DNA of 64,000 bases, taken from Solenopsis invicta (Eukaryota; Arthropoda; Insecta; Hymenoptera; Formicidae). The stretch covers positions 12,964,501 through 13,028,500 of the forward strand of contig NC_052665.1 in NCBI RefSeq assembly GCF_016802725.1. Direction: 5' to 3'. The translations under genes and the position numbers were made by a program. The notes under the pieces were generated by a model, which worked only from the letters and a program-made list of their open reading frames with translations, made no database searches and had not been told where the DNA came from. Below, piece by piece: positions 35,897 to 42,554 of the stretch; the first letter of the stretch is position 1; each line of letters begins with the position of its first letter.

Positions 35897-38491
35897 CTAC
35901 CCCCCCTCAAGGCGGATGGCTTTTGCCCTGGCGTAGGTCCACGCCAGGGCATCGGCCGTGTACTCCGCCGGGGGGAGCCCCGCCAGGGCCATGATTGCCG
36001 CGTTGGGAGCGGTGCGAAACGCGCGCGTTATCCTTCGCGCCAGCCGCCGCTGCACATCGTGCAACACCTTCTTGATGCGGCGGCTGGCCAGCGCCTCGCG
36101 GGACCACACCGGGGCTCCGTACAGAGCCCCGGACATGATCGCGAGGGCGTACGCGCGTCTAGCACCCACCCTCGGACCCCGGAGGTTGGGCATCAACCCA
36201 TTGAGGGCGTTCAATCTCCTGCCCAACCGCTGGGCCAGCTGGTCAAAGTGATCAGCGAAGGCCCAGCGACCGTCCAGGTGCAACCCAAGGTACTTCAGGG
36301 TTGCACCCACCTGAACACGGGTGTTGTCCACCAGGACGAAGGCCTGGGGCGGTACCCCGGAGGAGCCATCGTGAAAGAATATGGCTTCCGTCTTCTCCGG
36401 GGCCACCCTCAGGCCCAGGCCTTTTATGGCACCGACGACACAGGCCACTGCCCAGTCGCCATTGGCGACTGCTCCTCCCCAGGAGGTCCCCCCCGCCACT
36501 ATGAACGTGTCGTCAGCGTAGCCGACGACGTAGCAGCGGGGGGGGAGGGCCGTGCGGAGCACTTTGTCGTATGCGGCGTTCCATAGCAGGGGGCCCAACA
36601 CAGACCCCTGTGGAACGCCACATGACACGTCCCTCCGCTGCTGGAGTCCGTCTTTGTCGCGGAACTCCAGCTCCCTATCCCGGAAATAGTCCTGAACGAT
36701 GGCGACGAGGTAGGGCGGCAGGCGAAAGTACTCGCTCAGCGCCGCCACCACCTCGCCCCAGGGGAGACTATTAAAGGCGTTGGCGATATCCAGGGATATC
36801 GCCAACGCCACCATCCCGTCCCCCGTTAGGGATTCCGAGAGGGACCGAACCTGACGTATCGCGTCGATTGTCGATCGCGCCTCTCGGAACCCGTATTGTT
36901 TGGGAGACAGTTCAGGACCATTCCGGGCCATATGCCGGATGATGCGGTTAGCGATTATTCGCTCAAAGATCTTACCCGCATCATCCAGCATACAGAGGGG
37001 CCTGTACGCGGAGGGACTCTCCGCGGGCTTGCCCTCCTTTTTGAGGAGGACAAGCCGGGCCCTCTTCCACCTCCTGGGGAAGGTACCTTCCCGGAGGCAC
37101 TTCGTGTACGTGGCACGAAGTGCCTCCCCTACGATAGGCGATGCCCGGGCCCAGATTTTGGCATAGATGCCATCCGGCCCGGGCGCCTTCGCTTTTTTGC
37201 CAGTTATTCGGGCGAAGGCCGCGACCATTTCGTGTCTGGACACCTCCAGTTCCTCCGACCATCCTGGGGGAGGGTCGGACTTTTCCGGGATATCCCTCCC
37301 CCGGGTGGGGAACAGTGTGTTCACCACCCTTTGGAGGAACTGTGGGTCCAGCGTCTCCGAGACTGGAGGCGCCCATGAGCGAAGCCTTTTCATCACTATA
37401 CAGTATGGCCTGCCCCATGGGTCGCGATCCAGCTCGGAGATCATATCCTCCCAGGCCGCGGCCTTGGCCCGAGCTATGGCGGTCCTCAGGGCCTTTCTGG
37501 CATCCCTGAGGACCGCCGTGGCGTTTGTCAACGCTTCCTCCATGCCCCGTCGCTTGGCGCGCGTGTGCGCCCGCCTGGCAGCCACGGTAGCTCGCCTTAG
37601 TTCGGCGAGCTCCGCGGACCACCAGTAGGCGGCGCGGCGCGCCATAGGTCTGCTGCGGGGCATGGAGGCGTCGCAGGCACGCGACATAATCTCACAGAGG
37701 CGCTCCGCCTCCTCCTCGGCTCCGAGGTCAGCTCCTCCCTCCGGCCAAGTGGAGGCGAGGAGACTGACCTCGAGGGCTTCTAGGTCGAGTTTCCTCAGAA
37801 CCCATCGATTCCTATCCCGGGTGCGGCGGCGTTGCTCTCGCACCTCCGTGGGGGGGGAGACCAGCTCCATGGAGATAAGTCTATGATCAGACGTCTCTCC
37901 GAGGGAGCCGGTCTCCACCGTCCATCCCTGGACCCTGTTTAGGGCCTCGGGGGAGGCCCATGTCACGTCGACAATGGACTCTCCCCCGGTCCCCACGTAG
38001 GTGCTGACCCGGCCCCGGTTCAAAAGGACCAGGCCGAGCCCCGCCGCAAACTCTAAAGCGAGGCGGCCCCTCGCGTCAGTGCGGGGAGAGCCCCAGGCCA
38101 CAGCATGGGCATTGAGGTCTCCCCCCACGATGACAGGCCTTGGAGAGCGACTGAGTATGTCGCTCTCCATGCCGTCTAAGGCCGCCTCGTACTCCCCCCT
38201 GGTTAGGCTAGGGGGGAGATAGCATCCCAGGACATCGATGGGTCCGTACTCGACCATGACGAAGCCCTCGCCAGCCGATAGAGGAATCATCGGCGGAGCG
38301 CCCGGCACATGATGGCTGACCATCGCCACCTTCCCCGAGGGATCTCCAACCCAGTTGGGGTTGCCCTCGGGGATCCTATAAGGATCGGCGACGATGGCCA
38401 GCCCGCCACCCCCCTCCGCCAGGCACTGCGCAAGCATGTCTTGCGCAGCCCTGGCGTGATTGAGGTTGGCCTGGAGGAGCCTAGGGGGCAT
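35897..38491 (-). CDS. ORF2: AP-like endonuclease and reverse transcriptase (copy 3, lacks C-terminus)
   Basis: 864 codons. The N-terminal AP-like endonuclease (residues 1-210) has NLN (9-11), GDLNAH (124-129) and SDHR (201-204). The acidic position that is usually Glu in the EPY-type motif is Asp36 (ADPY). A linker follows, then the reverse transcriptase: the APGPDG box (436-441), KKEGKP (484-489), motif A with Asp568 (SLDIANAF), GVPQGSVLG (625-633), YADD (658-661) and motif E (LKYLGLHLD). The endonuclease nicks the target and the RT copies the element RNA from the nick, in the nucleus. The start ATG at 38491 overlaps the ORF1 stop, suggesting coupled re-initiation. The frame ends prematurely at 35897 after a one-base deletion, so the C-terminal zinc finger is lost from this frame. 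Confidence 0.9.
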   Translation of the reverse strand: MPPRLLQANLNHARAAQDMLAQCLAEGGGGLAIVADPYRIPEGNPNWVGDPSGKVAMVSHHVPGAPPMIPLSAGEGFVMVEYGPIDVLGCYLPPSLTRGEYEAALDGMESDILSRSPRPVIVGGDLNAHAVAWGSPRTDARGRLALEFAAGLGLVLLNRGRVSTYVGTGGESIVDVTWASPEALNRVQGWTVETGSLGETSDHRLISMELVSPPTEVREQRRRTRDRNRWVLRKLDLEALEVSLLASTWPEGGADLGAEEEAERLCEIMSRACDASMPRSRPMARRAAYWWSAELAELRRATVAARRAHTRAKRRGMEEALTNATAVLRDARKALRTAIARAKAAAWEDMISELDRDPWGRPYCIVMKRLRSWAPPVSETLDPQFLQRVVNTLFPTRGRDIPEKSDPPPGWSEELEVSRHEMVAAFARITGKKAKAPGPDGIYAKIWARASPIVGEALRATYTKCLREGTFPRRWKRARLVLLKKEGKPAESPSAYRPLCMLDDAGKIFERIIANRIIRHMARNGPELSPKQYGFREARSTIDAIRQVRSLSESLTGDGMVALAISLDIANAFNSLPWGEVVAALSEYFRLPPYLVAIVQDYFRDRELEFRDKDGLQQRRDVSCGVPQGSVLGPLLWNAAYDKVLRTALPPRCYVVGYADDTFIVAGGTSWGGAVANGDWAVACVVGAIKGLGLRVAPEKTEAIFFHDGSSGVPPQAFVLVDNTRVQVGATLKYLGLHLDGRWAFADHFDQLAQRLGRRLNALNGLMPNLRGPRVGARRAYALAIMSGALYGAPVWSREALASRRIKKVLHDVQRRLARRITRAFRTAPNAAIMALAGLPPAEYTADALAWTYARAKAIRLEGG

Positions 38492-41450
38492 TTTCGGATG
38501 TCCCCTGAGGCTCCTCCACCTCCATCTCGGTTTCGCGGGTTTCCGCGTTCTCGGTTCTTATGGTCCTCTCCCTTTGCGGGAGAGGGGCTTCCTCCTCAAC
38601 TACCACCATGGGGACCGGAGCAGGGGGCGGGGTTGAGTCTGAGATTGTAGATGGCCCCGCCTCCCTCCGGTCCTCAGTGCTCAGGGGCGCCCGTTGCGGC
38701 TTGTTAACCAGGCACCCCTTTGCACCGATTCTGTGCTCGGCAGGCTTGCCCGCGTCGCGACAGACCGGGCAGCCCGCCTTGGCAGTGCATGCCTTGGCCA
38801 GATGGCCAAGGCCTCCGCACCTGTAGCAGCAGCCGGATCTATCGATCCGGCTGCTACATTTGGCCTGGACGTGTCCTTGGGCCAGGCACTTGTGGCACTG
38901 CAGCCCCCGAGGGGGAAGCAGCACCACTCGGCAACTCGACCAGCCCACCCTGACGCGGGGGGCGGCCAGAGCTGCCTTGCCAGCCTTGGCTGGGATACGT
39001 ACCCAGCAGGTGCCTAGCCCGTTGGGAGCCGTTCGGATCTCCCCCACTTTGATGTCGTGGGGGGAGCATCCTCCTATGGCTCCCAAGGCATCGGCCACCT
39101 CACTCGAGGTGACCGAATCGTCCAGGCCACTCAACCGTAGCTCGACCGTCTTGCACGGTCGAGCTACTTTAACGTCATCTCTGACTCCGAGGGCCTCCCT
39201 GATCCCTTCGGCCAGGGCGTCGGCCTTGATGCCGTTTTCTACGCCCCTGACCTCTAGGATCAGGGCCCCCGTAACGGCTCGTCTCGGGCGCAGGTCCTCA
39301 ATCCCGAGGGAGGAGAGATCTACCTTCTCCCTCGCGGTCTTGAGGACCTGCGCGTATGCTCCCGGGTCGGCGCAAGTGACCGTTACGGCCGCCGTGGTCG
39401 GCGGCCTGATCTTGGTCACCTTGGCCGGACCCTGGGAGCCGGCTCCTCCTGGGGTTTGCCCCCCTGGTCCCCCCTGGCCCCCTCCACGTCCACCCCTCTT
39501 CTTCTTCTTCTTCGAAGAAGTAGAAGGTTGTTGGTGGGTGGGTTTCGGGGGCGGGATCGGGAGGACCCTAGTCGGCCTCGCCGCCGGGGGTGGGGCCGTC
39601 TTTGTCGCCCTTTCGGCGGCTTTGACGGCCTTTTTCTTGGTCTTTTTGGAGACCACCTCCGTCCATAGCTCTAGTATGGACGGGGTGGCCTCCCTCTGCG
39701 TCGTCGGAGCGGGCCTAGCGGCCACTGCGACAGCGTTGTCCGCTCCTTTCTGGGGGGCAACCCCGGACTGCCTGGCGATCTTGCCCGCAGTCGGGGGTGC
39801 CTTGGGCCTTTCCGCCCCCCTGGGGGCGGGGAGAAGTCCCATCTCAGCGAGGACGGCCGGGAGGACTCTAGAGAGAGCCTCCTTTAGGCCGTCCTCGGTC
39901 AGGGCTTTCGCCCTCTTCCTTTCTTTCTTCCCGCTCTCCCCAACCCTGGCCCATCCCGATGTCTCCAGAGTACTGGAGGGAGGAGGGAGGGCAGGGAAGG
40001 AGGAGCGGGAAACGGGAGCCGCTATCCGGTCCGCCGCTTTAGACAGGGGGTTCAGCTGCTTGCTGACCCCCTTTAGCGGCGGACGGAAGTACGGCTCCTT
40101 TAATATCTCCGTGGAGACCACTACCGGCAACTTTCTGTGCCGGGTGGTCTCTGCTTTGGCGGAGGTTTCCTCGACAGGGGGTCCCTCCACGGCCGTTTCC
40201 GTGTTTATATGGGTCCCCCCGGTCAGGGCGCCTAGGACTTCGTCGTCGAGGTCCAGATCCGTCTGGACCTCGACGTCCGTTCCGCCCTCGCCGGCGGCTC
40301 GTGCCGAGAGGCCCTTTTCGAGAAGGGCAATGCGAATTCGCAATTGCCCCATCTCGGCCTCCAGGCGCTTCTTCTCCAAGGCCCACTTGGCCTTGGCCTT
40401 GGCCAGTGCCGCGCTTTCGTCTCGCTGCGCACGAGCCTCAGGGCTCTCCGCTTGCCTTGTTACAATGGTGGACAAGCCGGCCGTAAGGTCCGTGTACACA
40501 CTCCATAAGTCCCTCTTGATGGGACCCTGGATGTTTGTGGACCTTTCTACCGACTTGGCCAGCATCCCAAGGCTCTGCGACATAACTGCAGCAACAGCCG
40601 CGATTGGCTGTTGCTCCAGTTCTTCGGCGCGTTCTAGGGCCTTCTCTTGGGCCTTGGCGGCTCGAGCAGAGGAGGGGTGGACCTCCGGGTCGTTAATGGC
40701 CATGTGGTCCTTTTTCACCTTCCTCGCCCTTGCTGCATCGGCCTTCTTTGCGAGGGCCTCCGCCGTGAATTGCCCCTCATGAGAGGGGTCTTTCGCCGGC
40801 CTGCCTCGCCCCCTCTTGGTCGGACCTTCGTCCGACTCGGAGGAGGACGAGATGTAATATGCGGGCTTCTTTTTTACATAGGCCCGCTTTGTCCCTCGCC
40901 CCGTCGAATCCCTATCCGTGTCAACGTCCATGTATATGGGGTCCGTGACTAGGGACGGGGACGACGGCAGAGACGCCGTCTTCTTCGTTTTCAGGCCGGA
41001 TGGCCCGGGAGTACTAACCTTCTCGAGGCGGGTGGTATCCGGTCCGCAGCTGTCGGGTTTCGGCCCCTTGCTGCAGGACGGGCCCGGCCTCGAGCCGGTG
41101 GGACGTGCCTTCCCACCTTTCGGCAGGAAGTCCTCCAGAGTGATCTGGAGCCTTCTGGTCTCCAACTTGTTTGGGGGGTTCTCCTGAGAGCTGGACGGGC
41201 TGAAAAGTTCTAGCCCGCCAGCTCCGGTGGAGGGTCCCCTCACATATTTCGAGGCATCTCTCCCTTCTGCGGGAGAGATGTCCCCTGTTTTTAAATCGGG
41301 AGAGGACGAAGATCTCGTCCCTCCCAGACCGCCGCTTGAGCGGACACCCTTGGGCGTGCCGCTTCTTCCTGCCTCTTGTTGGTTACTAATACTCATTTTG
41401 AAATGTATCCCACTCCCCGTGACGGCTGGACCGACCGGCGTATCTCCCAC
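38481..41450 (-). CDS. ORF1: nucleic-acid-binding Gag-like protein with three zinc knuckles (copy 3)
   Basis: 989 codons, intact. The N-terminal third is Ser/Pro/Lys-rich and includes KRGRGRPAK (residues about 212-220, plus strand 40791-40817), an AT-hook-like core, after a Ser/Glu-rich patch. A charged coiled-coil-like helix (KWALEKKRLEAEMGQLRIRI) lies near residues 345-380. A Lys-rich run is followed by a globular R1-type region at about 670-845 (GTCWVRIPAKAGKAAL). Three cysteine motifs follow: CHKCLAQGHVQAKC, CYRCGGLGHLAKAC and C-x2-C-x8-H-x6-C (about 850-912). The family packages element RNA into ribonucleoprotein. The upstream Met (41450) gives the longest frame; the Met 18 codons later (MSISNQ, 41396) is an equally plausible start. 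Confidence 0.9.
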   Translation of the reverse strand: MGDTPVGPAVTGSGIHFKMSISNQQEAGRSGTPKGVRSSGGLGGTRSSSSPDLKTGDISPAEGRDASKYVRGPSTGAGGLELFSPSSSQENPPNKLETRRLQITLEDFLPKGGKARPTGSRPGPSCSKGPKPDSCGPDTTRLEKVSTPGPSGLKTKKTASLPSSPSLVTDPIYMDVDTDRDSTGRGTKRAYVKKKPAYYISSSSESDEGPTKRGRGRPAKDPSHEGQFTAEALAKKADAARARKVKKDHMAINDPEVHPSSARAAKAQEKALERAEELEQQPIAAVAAVMSQSLGMLAKSVERSTNIQGPIKRDLWSVYTDLTAGLSTIVTRQAESPEARAQRDESAALAKAKAKWALEKKRLEAEMGQLRIRIALLEKGLSARAAGEGGTDVEVQTDLDLDDEVLGALTGGTHINTETAVEGPPVEETSAKAETTRHRKLPVVVSTEILKEPYFRPPLKGVSKQLNPLSKAADRIAAPVSRSSFPALPPPSSTLETSGWARVGESGKKERKRAKALTEDGLKEALSRVLPAVLAEMGLLPAPRGAERPKAPPTAGKIARQSGVAPQKGADNAVAVAARPAPTTQREATPSILELWTEVVSKKTKKKAVKAAERATKTAPPPAARPTRVLPIPPPKPTHQQPSTSSKKKKKRGGRGGGQGGPGGQTPGGAGSQGPAKVTKIRPPTTAAVTVTCADPGAYAQVLKTAREKVDLSSLGIEDLRPRRAVTGALILEVRGVENGIKADALAEGIREALGVRDDVKVARPCKTVELRLSGLDDSVTSSEVADALGAIGGCSPHDIKVGEIRTAPNGLGTCWVRIPAKAGKAALAAPRVRVGWSSCRVVLLPPRGLQCHKCLAQGHVQAKCSSRIDRSGCCYRCGGLGHLAKACTAKAGCPVCRDAGKPAEHRIGAKGCLVNKPQRAPLSTEDRREAGPSTISDSTPPPAPVPMVVVEEEAPLPQRERTIRTENAETRETEMEVEEPQGTSENAP

Positions 41451-42455
41451 CCCGCCGAAACATGACCGGTACGGGTGCCCCCGGTACTCCGGGGGGTCGG
41501 CTTATGGCGCAGGCCCTGGGGATGTGACATCCAGGGCACGGGCCTCCAGCCCCCTACACACCCATACGGAGGAACCATCAAGGGCTCGCCCCGTATGGGC
41601 TTTCAGGGGTCCCCCGCCTCCGACAGCGGGGGCACCGTCACGGGTGGCGCCACCCGGGGGGCCCCACGGACGGGTCGGGCAACGGAAGCGACGCCCCTTC
41701 CGCACCCTAGCCGCCGTGGCGACCAGCACGTCCACCCAGGGGGGTGACAACTCCCCTGGGGGGACAAGACTCCGGCCCGGCACCCGCTTCGGAAGGGACG
41801 CCGTCGCGGAATGCCGGGCCAGCCAACACCGCCGCGGGCCCCGCCTCGGAATACTTCCGAGCGGCCCCGGAGCCAGTCCAGCCCGCAACCTCGGGGAGGG
41901 TTTCCCACGAGGAACGCGCTGGACCGTCCTCCACCGCTCCGACCCTGACCCGGAATAAGTCCGGGCGGCCCGGAGACGGCCCAGCCCGCTGGGTCCGGTG
42001 AACCGGGGTCCCAGCGGCCCGTCTCGTCCGATTGGGGGCGGCGGGGAGTTCCGTTCCGGGACAAGTCCCTTCACAGAGACCCCTCGCCGCTGTCCGCACG
42101 CGCCCTCGGCCCTGCCTCGGAAAAGTCCGAGCGGCCCGAGGGCCGCCCCGGCCCGATGCATCGGGGAGAGTTTCCCACGATGCACGCGCCGGGACAACCC
42201 CGCCGCTCCGACCCTGCCCTGGAATAAGTCCAGGCGGCCCGGAAACGGCCCAGCCCGACGGGAATGGTCACGCCAAAACCCGCCGGCCCGTCCTTCCCGG
42301 AGGGACTGGTTCTCCCCGTGCCAGGACGCGAGCCGTGAAAACGACGCCGTCCCCAGACACAGGGATCACCAGCCCCTCTTCTTCCCGTGCCCGCCGCGCC
42401 GGGAGGCGCCTTGGGCAAGGCATTTGCCTTCGATTTGAAGACAGATGCCTTTCAC
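41451..42455 (-). other. Retrotransposon 5' UTR with tandem repeat (copy 3)
   Basis: GC-rich leader of about 1 kb between the ribozyme and ORF1. Two diverged tandem units of about 270 bp are visible on the plus strand: GCCTCGGAA at 41843 and 42114, and GGAATAAGTCC at 41952 and 42221 (offsets 271 and 269). Shared landmarks include GGGTTTCCCACGA / GAGTTTCCCACGA and ACGGCCCAGCCCG. Repeated 5' monomers act as promoters in some other non-LTR elements; here that is only a possibility. Open frames across this stretch are composition artefacts. Confidence 0.65.
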
Positions 42456-42539
42456 GTGACCTCTTGGCCCCCATCCCCGAAGGCATTCGGGGATGGAGTT
42501 CACCCTCTCACCACGTTGAGGTGGGTCACATCGAGAGGG
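42456..42539 (-). ncRNA. HDV-like self-cleaving ribozyme at the element 5' end (predicted)
   Basis: Minus strand, folded by hand into the nested double pseudoknot. P1: CCCUCUC (42539-42533) with GAGAGGG (42509-42503), 7 bp. P2: GUGACC (42529-42524) with GGUCAC (42461-42456). P3: ACC (42522-42520) with GGU (42512-42510). L3: UCAACGU, 7 nt as in HDV. P1.1: CA (42518-42517) with UG (42502-42501). P4: a 12-13-bp stem (42498-42486 with 42481-42469), loop UGCC. J4/2: GCCAAGA (42468-42462), matching the G-C-N-A-A pattern; the catalytic C would be 42467. Cleavage would fall at the satellite/element boundary. Differences from HDV: the first P1 pair is C-G, not G-U, and one unpaired C (42523) lies between P2 and P3. 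Such ribozymes are known at the 5' ends of R2 and some other non-LTR elements. Confidence 0.82.
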
Positions 42540-42554
42540 GTGTTCTGATAGCCC
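42540..42554. repeat. Target-site duplication, right copy (element copy 3)
   Basis: GTGTTCTGATAGCCC, 14 of 15 identical to 34510-34524. Counting the leading G as target places the element end exactly at the first base pair of ribozyme P1. Confidence 0.65.

Larger units (their letters stand above)
34525..42539 (-). mobile_element. R1-clade non-LTR retrotransposon, apparently full length (copy 3)
   Basis: An 8.0-kb GC-rich insertion read on the minus strand. In order: an HDV-like ribozyme at the 5' end (42539-42456), a 5' UTR with a 270-bp tandem duplication, ORF1 (41450-38481), ORF2 overlapping it by 11 bp (38491 to about 35081, two frameshifts), a 3' UTR and poly(A) (T19 at 34525-34543 on the plus strand). 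Two ORFs, three CCHC knuckles in ORF1, an AP-like endonuclease upstream of the RT, and a 14-15-bp target duplication together point to the R1 clade (R1, TRAS, SART, Waldo relatives). The exact family cannot be named without a database search. Confidence 0.93.
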
